From the NCBI GenBank assembly GCA_002496395.1, contig DAJQ01000033.1, forward strand, positions 17,246 to 43,944: a stretch of DNA of 26,699 bases, written 5' to 3'. The DNA comes from Methanocorpusculaceae archaeon UBA456. GTDB taxonomy: Archaea; Halobacteriota; Methanomicrobia; Methanomicrobiales; Methanocorpusculaceae. Under the pieces are notes generated by a model. It was given only the letters and a program-made list of their open reading frames with translations, was not told the origin of the DNA and made no database searches. How positions within the stretch are numbered: the first letter of the stretch is position 1; each line of letters opens with the position of its first letter. The translations under genes and the position numbers were made by a program. Positions 15,018 to 23,333 of the stretch are shown in pieces.

Positions 15018-16013
15018 CTATCGGGTAAGGGGCATACACCAGGGCATCTCATGGCCAAGGACATACTCCCACTCTTCTTTACAATCACAGTGTGTATCAA
15101 ATACCGCCTGCAACAGGCTGCGATCAAAGCTCAGTGAGTACGTATTGATCGCATTTTTTATCTCCCGATCACATTCGCCGCAGTTATGCGGTCCACGTGC
15201 AAAGCCACCGCCAACAGGATCGCAGCTGACCCGTTCATCTGTTGAGAGGAGGACATCAAGGGCACTCCAGAGGTATGGTGGCCGATATGCTCCGCGTTTC
15301 CAATAGTACTCAACATCTGTTCGTTTCTGTACCGTGCAGAGGTTCATCGATATCATATCCGAGTACGGGGCCGCCTCACGGATAGAGGTCTTCATATCTG
15401 CTATCGCCTCTTTCTCGGTCAGGAAGAGGGGCTTCATCATGAGATATGCCCTGACACCGACACCCGCCTCATCTGCTGTTTTTGCTGCCCTGATAAAGTC
15501 GGCAAACGACATCCCTTTGTCAATGGATTTCTCCCTCACCAAATCATCTGTCGTCTCAAGCCCTATTGCTACATAGAGGGGCATCTCATGATCGCCGCTA
15601 TCGATCTGATTGAGAAATGAACTGATATCCGGAGATGCTATATATTCTGCTCGTGATTCGGCGATGACAATCTTTCCCCTGATAAGTTTTCCAAGCTCGA
15701 TTCTAACTTCCAGCGGCACTTCGTCAGGATCAAAGAAACTCCCTGAGGTGAAGATCTTCACAACATCGTAGTCCGAAGAGCGGTAATTCTCTTCAATCCA
15801 CCGGATCTGGGCAAGCATTCGTTGTGTCAGCTCGCTTTTTTCCATGGAATGGTACCGTTCAAACCGGTATCCGCACATCCTGCACCTGTTCCAGCGGCAA
15901 CCGCCGGACTTCAGAATGATGGTAAGTGTTTTTTTGATCTCACCATCTATCAGATCTTCCCCCATCCATGAGGCAAGGGGCTTCTCAACTGTTCGGGATA
16001 CCATTAAAACCAT
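15018..16013 (-). CDS. raSEA: Archaeosine synthase beta subunit, radical SAM protein RaSEA
   Basis: A 331-residue radical SAM protein. The iron-sulfur cysteines are in GGCRWNRCRMCGYR (Cys39, Cys44, Cys47), a C-x4-C-x2-C spacing rather than the usual C-x3-C-x2-C, as in the archaeosine and Elp3-like branch. IFTSGSFFDPDEVP, IVIAESRAEYI and YVAIGLETTDDLVREKS are typical of TIGR01210 proteins. A C-terminal Cys cluster (HNCGECDREI and DTHCDCKEEW) is also present. RaSEA works with ArcS to convert the preQ0-lysine adduct on tRNA position 15 to archaeosine; arcS is not in the window. The ATG at 16004 is an alternative start. Only 20 bp separate it from the divergent gene at 16034. Confidence 0.85.
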   Translation of the reverse strand: MVLMVSRTVEKPLASWMGEDLIDGEIKKTLTIILKSGGCRWNRCRMCGYRFERYHSMEKSELTQRMLAQIRWIEENYRSSDYDVVKIFTSGSFFDPDEVPLEVRIELGKLIRGKIVIAESRAEYIASPDISSFLNQIDSGDHEMPLYVAIGLETTDDLVREKSIDKGMSFADFIRAAKTADEAGVGVRAYLMMKPLFLTEKEAIADMKTSIREAAPYSDMISMNLCTVQKRTDVEYYWKRGAYRPPYLWSALDVLLSTDERVSCDPVGGGFARGPHNCGECDREIKNAINTYSLSFDRSLLQAVFDTHCDCKEEWEYVLGHEMPWCMPLTR

Positions 16014-16033
16014 ATACAGATGATATCTCGATC

Positions 16034-17128
16034 ATGAAAAAGATCGCACTTGCTTCAATTCTCATTCTGCTCTGTGTCACAGTAGCCGGAGCATACTCCT
16101 TTCAGTTTATCGGGCCACCACGAGATTCAGGTAGTCTCACGGGTTATGTCGGGGATGTGATTGTCGTTGAGGGGGTTTCCCAGAACCTGCCCCCCGGAAT
16201 TACACTGACGCTTCGGGTGACAGGTCCGGGAAATTATTATTTGATAAGGCAGATGGTCGTCCAGAATGAGGGGCGCTTCAGGACAATAGTTGAAACAAAA
16301 GGGCTGAGGGAAGGGAATTATCGTTTTGAGATTCAGGCTCCTGATGATTATCCTCTTGGCTCGCAACGAAACTGGTTCATCTACCAATTGATTGACAGGA
16401 GCCTTCTCCTGACAATAACATCCCCGGTAAAACAGGATTATGATGGCTGGCTGACAATAAACGGCAGGGTAGATGAACTGGGCTCAGCGGGAATCGAATT
16501 GACTGTGTATGGTCCAGCTGGTGTATATTATGGACCCCAATGGGTCACAACAGATCTGACGGGGCGTTTCTTTCAGGAGGTCCCAATTGATATGGAAGGG
16601 GTATATTCCGCAGAGATCGCTGATCGGAGAGGTATGATTGGAACAGTAGATATTCAGGTGGTCGGTGTGGAAACTCCTGTGTCTGTCACTCCAACACCAT
16701 CAGAGGCGATCATCTCTGTAAGCGCGACGGCCTCACGTGAAAACCCGGCATATTTTGTGATGCAAACCAGATCCGGTCCGGCAACAATCAGTACTTCTCT
16801 TGGAATTGACTGGGTGATCGAGTATATCGATGAATCCGGCAGTCACCATATCGTCAATGAACATGGGGCAGACCGGGCCGAGACATTTACAATTCAGGGA
16901 AATGAGGGCACCATCCACATCAGGGCATATCCCGAGGGGCAGGAAACAGGTACTGTTCACCTCTATGGCCAGAATATCCTCTCACTGACAACGAGCGCCA
17001 CCCCATTGGATGTATTTGGGGATCTTCAGGCTTCAGCCCCAACTCCGGGTGAAGAGTCTCCGGCGTTTATCCTTATGCCCCTGATCGCACTGGCGATTCT
17101 TGTCATTTGTCTGGTGAAGAAACCATAA
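16034..17128 (+). CDS. Secreted, C-terminally anchored protein of unknown function
   Basis: A 364-residue protein with a clear signal peptide (MKKIALASILILLCVTVAGA) after the ATG at 16034 and a C-terminal hydrophobic segment followed by a basic end (FILMPLIALAILVICLVKKP). The body is beta-rich and repetitive, with Gly/Thr-rich strands suggesting two or three Ig-like or big-domain folds facing outside. A short Thr/Pro linker (VSVTPTPSEA) lies near the middle and another (SAPTPGEES) before the membrane anchor. The tail resembles the sorting tails of methanogen surface proteins, but no PGF-type motif is present, so archaeosortase processing is unsure. I do not recognise a named family with confidence. 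It is probably part of the cell surface. Confidence 0.7.
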   Translation: MKKIALASILILLCVTVAGAYSFQFIGPPRDSGSLTGYVGDVIVVEGVSQNLPPGITLTLRVTGPGNYYLIRQMVVQNEGRFRTIVETKGLREGNYRFEIQAPDDYPLGSQRNWFIYQLIDRSLLLTITSPVKQDYDGWLTINGRVDELGSAGIELTVYGPAGVYYGPQWVTTDLTGRFFQEVPIDMEGVYSAEIADRRGMIGTVDIQVVGVETPVSVTPTPSEAIISVSATASRENPAYFVMQTRSGPATISTSLGIDWVIEYIDESGSHHIVNEHGADRAETFTIQGNEGTIHIRAYPEGQETGTVHLYGQNILSLTTSATPLDVFGDLQASAPTPGEESPAFILMPLIALAILVICLVKKP

Positions 17129-17161
17129 TCTCTTATTTCTAAAGAGCATATATGTGTACGG

Positions 17162-17244
17162 GCCGGGGTAGTCTAGTCCGGAAAGGCGGTGGCCTTGAAA
17201 GCCACTGGTGTTGCACCTCGGGAGTTCAAATCTCTCCCCCGGCG
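17162..17244 (+). tRNA. tRNA-Ser (anticodon UGA)
   Basis: The acceptor stem GCCGGGG (17162-17168) pairs with CCCCGGC (17237-17243), with G17244 as discriminator. The anticodon stem GTGGC/GCCAC encloses CTTGAAA with anticodon TGA at 17196-17198. A long variable arm (GGTGTTGCACC region) is typical of a class II tRNA, here Ser. The T-loop is GTTCAAATC. CCA is not encoded. A T-rich stretch follows. No intron is seen. Confidence 0.93.
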
Positions 17245-17337
17245 TCCCTATAACTTTTCTAAAACCCTCATGTATCTGTCAGCCACATTCGTTCTCTTTA
17301 TCACTTTGAGGATACAAGAGGATCTGAGGAACAGTTC

Positions 17338-17562
17338 ATGTGTATTGCAGTGCCTGCAGAAGTAATTGAGATCAGGGACGGAAACATCGGACTTGTCGAT
17401 TTCGGTGATCTCCAACATGAAGTCAGGCTTGATCTGGTGGACGTAAAAGTAGGGGAATTTGTTCTGGTTCATGTCGGATTCGCTATCCAGCGGCTTTCCC
17501 GTGAAGAGGGGCTGGAGACGCGGGAGATTTTCCGACAGGTCTATGAGGCAATGGGTGCCTGA
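17338..17562 (+). CDS. hypC: Hydrogenase maturation factor HypC
   Basis: A 74-residue HypC/HybG chaperone. The start MCIAVPAEV carries the essential Cys2, which with HypD holds the Fe(CN)2CO unit during NiFe-cofactor assembly. GLVDFGDLQHEVRLDLV and VGEFVLVHVGFAIQRL complete the family pattern. A GAGG Shine-Dalgarno (17326-17329) lies 8 nt before the ATG. The stop overlaps the hypA start in TGATG, so the genes are translationally coupled. Targets in a methanogen would be the F420-reducing and membrane-bound or Mvh-type hydrogenases. Confidence 0.95.
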   Translation: MCIAVPAEVIEIRDGNIGLVDFGDLQHEVRLDLVDVKVGEFVLVHVGFAIQRLSREEGLETREIFRQVYEAMGA

Positions 17563-17903
17563 TGCATGAATATGGCATAGCCTACGATATCTATGCAACG
17601 GCACGCAGAACGGCACTGGATCATAATGCCAGTCATGTAACGAGGATCACCGTGAACTTCGGCAAGATGGCTATGATAAATCCGGAACAGGTCTCCTTTC
17701 TTTTTGAGACACTCACAGTAGACGATCCCATGATGAACGGAGCAGAGATCGTCTGCGAGATCATCTCTCCCAGGACTCGTTGTGAATGCGGATATGAGGG
17801 AGAAGAGATCTATGTCTGCCCGGATTGTGGAAAACTCCCCACCCTTATTGCCGGAAAAGAGATTGTAGTAAAAAATATTGAGATAGATACAGGTGAAGAA
17901 TGA
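17562..17903 (+). CDS. hypA: Hydrogenase nickel insertion protein HypA
   Basis: A 113-residue HypA. The N-terminal MHE provides the nickel-binding His2. The C-terminal zinc finger has Cys74 and Cys76 (CEC), and Cys86 and Cys89 (CPDC). HypA, usually with HypB, delivers nickel to the hydrogenase large subunit. It starts within the hypC stop and ends in ATGA shared with the hypE start. hypB, hypD and hypF are not in the window. Confidence 0.95.
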   Translation: MHEYGIAYDIYATARRTALDHNASHVTRITVNFGKMAMINPEQVSFLFETLTVDDPMMNGAEIVCEIISPRTRCECGYEGEEIYVCPDCGKLPTLIAGKEIVVKNIEIDTGEE

Positions 17904-18895
17904 AAGTCAATCTGATGCATGGTGCCGGTGGAGAGGTGATGGGCGAACTCCTCAGGACTCTGACAGCTTTTTCGCATAATAATGCCGGTGGTGTTGGTCT
18001 TGAATCCCTTGATGATGGAGCAATTATTCCCATTAATGGCAGCAATATTGTCCTTACCACCGATTCGCATGTGGTTCGCCCCCTCTTCTTCCCGGGAGGC
18101 GATATCGGCAGGCTTTCCGTCTGCGGCACAGTGAACGATCTTGCTGTTATGGGGGCCCGCCCGATTGCCCTCACCTCTGCAATGATCATAGAAGAGGGTT
18201 TCTCTGTTGACGATCTTGCACGAATCGTCTCCTCAATGGATCAGGCGCTCGGCGAAGCCGGTGCCAGTATTGTGACAGGTGACACCAAGGTGGTGGAACG
18301 GGGTTCTCTTGACGGTATCATCATCAATACCGCAGGTATTGGGGTTGCTGATCGTCCTGTTCGTGACAGCACCCTGCAGGAAGGGGATCTCATCATCGCC
18401 TCAGGCACGCTCGGCGATCATGGAATCTCAATCCTTTCATACCGTGAAGGCTTCGAATTTGGCGAGACGCTCAGATCTGATGTTGCTCCTGTCTGGCCGA
18501 TTGTTGAGCGTGCGCTCGCTGCCGGTGACATTCATGCAATGAAGGATCCAACCAGAGGCGGTTTTGCCGCTGCAATAAATGAGATGGCACAGAAGAGTGG
18601 TGTAGGAATCCTCCTGGATGAAGAGAATGTTCCGATCCGCCGGAGCATCAGGTCTGCGGCTGATATCCTTGGAATCGATCCCCTCCAGGTTGCAAATGAA
18701 GGCAAAGTGATAATGGGTGTTGCACCGGAAGATGCAGAAGCCATCCTCTCGGCCATCCGATCTCACCCGACTGGCGCTGAAGCTGCCATCATTGGGGAGG
18801 TTATTTCAGGATCACGTGTGGTGATGCAGACCGGTATTGGTGGCGAGCGTTTTATCGAACCGCCACTTGGAGATCCGGTGCCACGGGTATGTTAG
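17900..18895 (+). CDS. hypE: Hydrogenase maturation protein HypE
   Basis: A 331-residue HypE of the PurM/AIR-synthetase fold. GAGGEVM near the N-terminus, LESLDDGAII, VCGTVNDLAVMGARP and MKDPTRGGFAAAINEMA are the ATP-binding and dimer motifs. The protein ends in PRVC; the last Cys is the residue that receives the carbamoyl group from HypF and is dehydrated to thiocyanate, the cyanide source of the NiFe centre. It starts in the 4-bp ATGA overlap with hypA, and its 3' end overlaps the pyrC start by 7 bp. Confidence 0.96.
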   Translation: MKVNLMHGAGGEVMGELLRTLTAFSHNNAGGVGLESLDDGAIIPINGSNIVLTTDSHVVRPLFFPGGDIGRLSVCGTVNDLAVMGARPIALTSAMIIEEGFSVDDLARIVSSMDQALGEAGASIVTGDTKVVERGSLDGIIINTAGIGVADRPVRDSTLQEGDLIIASGTLGDHGISILSYREGFEFGETLRSDVAPVWPIVERALAAGDIHAMKDPTRGGFAAAINEMAQKSGVGILLDEENVPIRRSIRSAADILGIDPLQVANEGKVIMGVAPEDAEAILSAIRSHPTGAEAAIIGEVISGSRVVMQTGIGGERFIEPPLGDPVPRVC

Positions 18896-20151
18896 ATCTG
18901 GTCCTGCGAAACGCCACTCTTCCTTCCGGCAGGGTGGCCGATCTCTCCTTCAGGGACAGAACACTTCTGCATATTGGAAGTGCAGGTAGAGCAGATGTGG
19001 AGATTCAATGTCGTGGTCTCCTCTGTATACCGGCTGCCACCGACATTCATGTTCATATGCGTGGTGGAATCCAGTCTGCAAAGGAAGACTGGAGGACAGG
19101 AACCATGGCAGCACTCGCTGGAGGGGTTACCATGGTTGTCGATCAGCCAAATACCCTCCCTCCCCTCTTCTCGCGCGAACAGCTCCAGAATCGCATCGGG
19201 GAGGCATCTGCGGGTGCCCTTTGCTCCTTCGGAGTAAACGGAGGCGTCTCCACGGACTCGGATCCACTCCCGCTCTGGCATGCAGGTGCGATGGCATTTG
19301 GCGAGATCTTCGCTGCCCCTTCAAGCTATGGTGATGCGCTCAGCCTTGCGGAGCTGCAAGATGCGCTTCTCTCAATCCACTCATTCCGCGCCCCCGCTAC
19401 CATCCACTGTGAACAGGTGCTTCCCGGATCGCCGGATACTCTTGTAGATCACAATATCCTCAGATCCGCTGAGGGAGAAGCACAATCATTTCAGCAGATA
19501 CGATCGATCATCCCAAAAGGAATGAAACCACATATCTGTCACATCAGTTCCTCACAATCGCTGGCAGTAGCGCCAGGATCAAAAGAGGTGACTCCCCACC
19601 ATCTCTTCCTCTCGATAGAACAGTTTGAACCTGAGGATACGTTTGGGCGGGTAAACCCCCCTCTGCGACCGGAATCTGAACGAAAAGCGCTTTTTGCGTC
19701 ATGGGATGATATTGATCTGATCGCTTCAGACCATGCCCCTCATACGAGGGAAGAGAAACAGGTTCCTTTTGCAGACGCACCTTCAGGACTTCCGGGGGTT
19801 GAGACGATGCTCCCGCTCCTGATGAACGAGGTGTTCAAAGGTACATTGTCTCTCCAATCAGTCATCGAGAAGACTGCAACAGCCCCCTGCAGGATTCCTG
19901 GAATTCCGTCAAGCGGATTTGGAGAGGGAGAACGGTCAGATTTCGCCCTCTATGCAATGAAACCAGAAAAAATACAATCCGAGAAACTTCATTCCAGGTG
20001 TGGCTGGACTCCATATGAGGGTATGATGGGAGTTTTTCCCTCTCTTGTGGTTTGTATGGGCAGGATTGCATATCATGAGGGAGAGTATGCTCATGAACCT
20101 GGGACCTGGATGCCGGGAAGGGGTTATCATCCCGGGGAACAAATAGAATAA
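18889..20151 (+). CDS. pyrC: Dihydroorotase
   Basis: A 420-residue class I dihydroorotase of the amidohydrolase superfamily, which cyclises carbamoyl-aspartate in pyrimidine synthesis. Metal ligands are visible in DIHVHMR, the later histidines IHCEQ and HISSSQ, and SDHAPH. VDQPNTLPP and RVNPPLRPE are substrate-site motifs typical of PyrC, and GLPGVETMLPLL is conserved. It overlaps hypE by 7 bp, so it sits at the end of the hypCAE operon despite the unrelated pathway. PyrE lies further downstream, outside this operon. Confidence 0.93.
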   Translation: MLDLVLRNATLPSGRVADLSFRDRTLLHIGSAGRADVEIQCRGLLCIPAATDIHVHMRGGIQSAKEDWRTGTMAALAGGVTMVVDQPNTLPPLFSREQLQNRIGEASAGALCSFGVNGGVSTDSDPLPLWHAGAMAFGEIFAAPSSYGDALSLAELQDALLSIHSFRAPATIHCEQVLPGSPDTLVDHNILRSAEGEAQSFQQIRSIIPKGMKPHICHISSSQSLAVAPGSKEVTPHHLFLSIEQFEPEDTFGRVNPPLRPESERKALFASWDDIDLIASDHAPHTREEKQVPFADAPSGLPGVETMLPLLMNEVFKGTLSLQSVIEKTATAPCRIPGIPSSGFGEGERSDFALYAMKPEKIQSEKLHSRCGWTPYEGMMGVFPSLVVCMGRIAYHEGEYAHEPGTWMPGRGYHPGEQIE

Positions 20152-20246
20152 TGTGCCAACATAGTCGCATTCATAGGTCCCCAGGTGATCAATATGCCGT
20201 ATGTCATGAGATGATCCATGGGACAACCCGTCTGCGAGACAGGCAC

Positions 20247-20318
20247 CACCCGGTGACGGGTTTGATGCGGGAGGAATGGCAGCAGCCACCAATGACCGAA
20301 ATCAGTTATCACCGGGTG
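20247..20318. repeat. Inverted repeat in the leader of the DUF167 gene
   Basis: CACCCGGTGA (20247-20256) and TCACCGGGTG (20309-20318) are perfect 10-bp complements 52 bases apart. A competing local hairpin, ACCCG-GTGA-CGGGT (20248-20261), uses the same left arm. The mutually exclusive pairing sits just before the ATG at 20338 and could be a leader structure, or chance in a GC-rich stretch. Confidence 0.4.
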
Positions 20319-20337
20319 ACATTAACCCACAGAGACT

Positions 20338-20652
20338 ATGGCTTCTTTTGAGGATGCATTTCGGATATCCAATGAAGGATTGTTGATCACTCTTGATGTG
20401 CATGCAGGATCAGGAAGAAATGCCTTCCCTGATGGATATAATGCCTGGCGAAAGGCAATAGGTATTGCAATCACTGCCCCTCCGATTGAAGGACGAGCCA
20501 ACACAGCGATCATCGATCTCATCTCAGAGGTTATGGGTATTTCAAAATCGGATGTTCGTATTATATCCGGGCACCAGTCATCGAGAAAAGTGATCCAGAT
20601 TGCCGGGATAACTCCTCTCCAAGGCAAAGAAATGCTTGCCGCACTTTTCTAA
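20338..20652 (+). CDS. DUF167 / UPF0235 family protein (YggU-like)
   Basis: A 104-residue protein. GLLITLDVHAGSGRNAFP, then ITAPPIEGRANTAIIDLISEVMGISKSDVRIISGHQSSRKVIQIAG, is the full DUF167 pattern, including the PxxGxAN segment and the SxxK near the end. The family is small and widespread and its function is not established. There is no clear Shine-Dalgarno. It follows pyrC after a 186-bp gap that contains an inverted repeat. Confidence 0.88.
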   Translation: MASFEDAFRISNEGLLITLDVHAGSGRNAFPDGYNAWRKAIGIAITAPPIEGRANTAIIDLISEVMGISKSDVRIISGHQSSRKVIQIAGITPLQGKEMLAALF

Positions 20653-20826
20653 ACGTATCGCCATTCAATGGAATGTATCTGTCCCTTTCTCTCATATGGC
20701 AGGCTTATCTGGTTTTTTGAAATGGCATTTACACCATGGGTTCCTTTAAGTAATCGCAAATCCTTATGACATAATGCCTATGATCAAGCGCAGACATAAT
20801 TGCATGATCGATGGAGGTGCGTTTAC

Positions 20827-22155
20827 ATGTATTCACCAGATACGACAAAGTATCTTATTCAGATTCATCTCGAAACAGAGGGGGTGGTTGAAAAACCCGA
20901 TGTAGTCGGAGCCATATTTGGCCAGACAGAAGGGTTGCTTGGCGAAGATCTCGATCTTCGTGATCTCCAGAGAACCGGAAGGGTCGGACGTATTGACGTT
21001 CAGATCGTCAGCAGACGTGGAGAGACTACAGGTGAAATATTCATTGCCTCGTCTCTGGATCGGGCAGAGACAGCTATTCTCGCTGCATCACTTGAGACAA
21101 TAGATCGTGTTGGTCCCTGCGTTGCACGCGTCCGTGTGGAATGCATTGAGGATATCAGAGTAGCGAAACGGAAAAAGATCATCGAACGGGCAAAAGAGCT
21201 CCTTCTGGATGCTTTTGAAGAGGATACAATCGACTCACAGGATCTTCTTGATGAAGTGCGTGAATCGATCAGAATTGAAAAGATCAGGATGATCGGAGAA
21301 GAACGTATTCCTGCCGGCCCGAATGTCGAGGAATCCGATGCAATTATCATCGTTGAAGGGAGAGCGGATGTTCTGAATCTCCTCCGTTATGGGATAAAAA
21401 ATAGTGTGGCGGTAGAAGGAACCAATGTCCCCGATATCATCATCAGTCTTTGCGAAAAGAAGACTGCAACTGTCTTCCTCGATGGGGATCGTGGTGGAGA
21501 ACTGATACTGCGTGAGCTTCTCCAGATTGCGGATATTGATTTTGTTGCATATCCACCCCGGGGTAAGAGTGTTGAGGATCTCAGCCGGAAGGAGATCGTC
21601 AAAGCCTTAAGAAACAAGATGCCGATTGAATATGTCCGTGATCAGGTGAATCGTGACATAAGAAAGGTTCCATCAGATCATGGAAACCAGCCAACCCTGT
21701 ATCCTTACTCCCCTGATATCATTGAAGAGAAGATTCCGGAGAATGCCGTTGGAGAGGGCAGTTCGACCAACTCCTCACATACGACTGCTCCAGGTGAAAG
21801 TCTCTCTCCGGAGGGGCGATTTGATAACGGCTCACAAGAGATGCCCCTCATCCAGCCCTCTGAGAAGAAAGGGGGAGATGCGACCCTGGGCAGGCACATA
21901 AAGGCATTGTATGGCAGTGGTCTTGGACGTTTTCTCTCTCCGGATCTCTCTCCTCTTCATGATTTTCCCCCTGAAGAATTTGAGGATCTCCTTGAAGAGT
22001 ATGGTTCCGAGAGTGCAGGTGTTCTCCTTGATATGAATGTGGATCAGAGGATACTGGATGTAGCTGCCGCAAAAGGCCTGGAATTTATCGCTGCGCGTGA
22101 TTTTCAGGGTATTGTCAAGAGACCAATATCTTTACGTATGGTGAGTATGCAATAG
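20827..22155 (+). CDS. dnaG: Archaeal DnaG-type primase
   Basis: A 442-residue archaeal DnaG. The N-terminal MYSPDTTKYLIQIHLE begins the archaeal-specific domain. The TOPRIM domain spans about 172-250 with Glu177 (IIIVEGRADV) and Asp219 and Asp221 (FLDGDRGGE). A low-complexity acidic, Ser/Pro-rich linker (about 285-350) precedes a conserved C-terminal part rich in hydrophobic/acidic segments. Archaeal DnaG has been linked both to RNA-primer synthesis and to the RNA exosome. The start at 20827 is set by the strong GGAGGTG Shine-Dalgarno 7 nt upstream; the longer frame to 20800 is not favoured. A T-rich stretch at 22156-22175 follows. Confidence 0.94.
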   Translation: MYSPDTTKYLIQIHLETEGVVEKPDVVGAIFGQTEGLLGEDLDLRDLQRTGRVGRIDVQIVSRRGETTGEIFIASSLDRAETAILAASLETIDRVGPCVARVRVECIEDIRVAKRKKIIERAKELLLDAFEEDTIDSQDLLDEVRESIRIEKIRMIGEERIPAGPNVEESDAIIIVEGRADVLNLLRYGIKNSVAVEGTNVPDIIISLCEKKTATVFLDGDRGGELILRELLQIADIDFVAYPPRGKSVEDLSRKEIVKALRNKMPIEYVRDQVNRDIRKVPSDHGNQPTLYPYSPDIIEEKIPENAVGEGSSTNSSHTTAPGESLSPEGRFDNGSQEMPLIQPSEKKGGDATLGRHIKALYGSGLGRFLSPDLSPLHDFPPEEFEDLLEEYGSESAGVLLDMNVDQRILDVAAAKGLEFIAARDFQGIVKRPISLRMVSMQ

Positions 22156-22175
22156 TATTTTAATTTTTCTTTTTA
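22156..22175 (+). terminator. T-rich terminator of dnaG
   Basis: Directly after the TAG at 22153-22155 the plus strand has several T-runs (TATTTTAATTTTTCTTTTT), typical for archaeal termination. Confidence 0.5.
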
Positions 22176-22226
22176 ATCCATACTCTTTTATTCCCAGCCA
22201 TCATGATCGTACTTACGGGTGATCCG

Positions 22227-22511
22227 ATGCATAAAGATGAGTTGATCGCACTCCACCAGATGTTAGCAGATATCAAGGGTTATTTTGAAGAAATGAGTCC
22301 TGATATCTCATTTCCTCAGTACCAGTCCCTGAAGATCAACCCTTCCCAGGCTCATAAGAGTAAGCTTGAGCATAAGTATGCAATCTTCATCCTGGCAACA
22401 GAACTTGCAAATGTTATGAAGGATGCAGAACTTGGATCATCGGGAAGGATAAGTTCCAGAATGAGGGAGCTTGCAGAGAAGACCTTGAAAGAGATCGAAT
22501 GTTCGCAGTAA
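22227..22511 (+). CDS. UPF0058 family protein
   Basis: A 94-residue small archaeal protein. The start MHKDELIALHQMLADIKGYFE and later SQAHKSKLEHKYAIFILATELA are the UPF0058 pattern; it is mostly helical and of unknown function. I chose the ATG at 22227 because family members begin with MHK(E/D)EL and a GGTGAT Shine-Dalgarno-like sequence (22218-22223) lies just before it; the in-frame ATG at 22203 is the alternative. It converges with the ATP-grasp gene, with 3 bp between stops. Confidence 0.85.
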   Translation: MHKDELIALHQMLADIKGYFEEMSPDISFPQYQSLKINPSQAHKSKLEHKYAIFILATELANVMKDAELGSSGRISSRMRELAEKTLKEIECSQ

Positions 22512-22514
22512 AAT

Positions 22515-23315
22515 TTACTTTCTTTTTTTCACACTCTTCTCTTCTCTGACCAGATATTCTGCCAGCAGACGGGGTATTGGGGCATCCATACAATGCCAGT
22601 TTGGTGTACCATTCACCTCAAGGACAGTATATCCATCATCTGTCCTGAGAAGATCAACACCACAATAATCTATTCCGACTGCTTTTGCTGCTGCCTCAGT
22701 AATCTCCCTCATTGCGACATCGATCTCAACCGGTGTGCCGACCCCTCCCTTATGGATATTATGGGTCAGGTGGGGTGACTGCCGGTATATTGCCCCAACG
22801 GCATTATATCCGATGACAAAGACCCTGAAATCGCGATCGTTTTTGATATACTCCTGAACATAATAAGGGGGATCTGCCAGATCGGAGACATCAGAGAAGA
22901 TAAAAATACCATCTCCGTCAAATCCATAGACCGGCTTATACACAGCCCTACCATGCCTTGTAAGGAACTCTTCAACTGCTTCATGTGAAGCGGTAAAAAG
23001 GGTCTCTGGTGTCGGTACACCATGGTGACACAGAAGCGCGGACGTCATCACCTTGCTTGCACAGGTGGCGATTGCATCCGGGGTATTGACAAGGCGATTG
23101 TTTATTGAGAGGGCTTTGATCTGTTCAAATTCAACACCATTCTGGCGAATGCCGCAGACCCAGATGAGATCGCCCTTGCAGGGAACCTTGAAAGGATTAA
23201 TTTCATTGAGATGAAGCAGTTCATACTCTGCATTCAGTGTGTCGAGGGCATCAAGTACCATCTGTGTTGAATTATCTTCTGGTGTATCGGTTGGTTTTGG
23301 AATGATTCTGATCAT
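22515..23315 (-). CDS. mptN: RimK-like ATP-grasp ligase, probably tetrahydromethanopterin:glutamate ligase (MptN)
   Basis: A 266-residue ATP-grasp enzyme of the RimK family, which adds amino acids such as glutamate to a carboxyl group. ATP-grasp features are AVYKPVYGFDGDGIF, YVQEYIKNDRDFRVFVIG, HNIHKGGVGTPVE and the metal-binding end VLEVNGTPNW. In methanogens this subfamily includes MptN (MJ0620) and CofF (F420 gamma-glutamyl ligase). Its position 18 bp downstream of an MJ0619-like gene on the same strand copies the MJ0619-MJ0620 arrangement, so MptN is more likely. It is probably co-transcribed with the radical SAM gene. Confidence 0.65.
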   Translation of the reverse strand: MIRIIPKPTDTPEDNSTQMVLDALDTLNAEYELLHLNEINPFKVPCKGDLIWVCGIRQNGVEFEQIKALSINNRLVNTPDAIATCASKVMTSALLCHHGVPTPETLFTASHEAVEEFLTRHGRAVYKPVYGFDGDGIFIFSDVSDLADPPYYVQEYIKNDRDFRVFVIGYNAVGAIYRQSPHLTHNIHKGGVGTPVEIDVAMREITEAAAKAVGIDYCGVDLLRTDDGYTVLEVNGTPNWHCMDAPIPRLLAEYLVREEKSVKKRK

Positions 23316-23333
23316 CGGAAGATCACATCACTA

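Noticed and set aside
17145..17156. CATATATG as the tRNA-Ser TATA box
   Set aside because: Too close to the mature tRNA 5' end (about 6-17 bp) to place the transcript start upstream of it.
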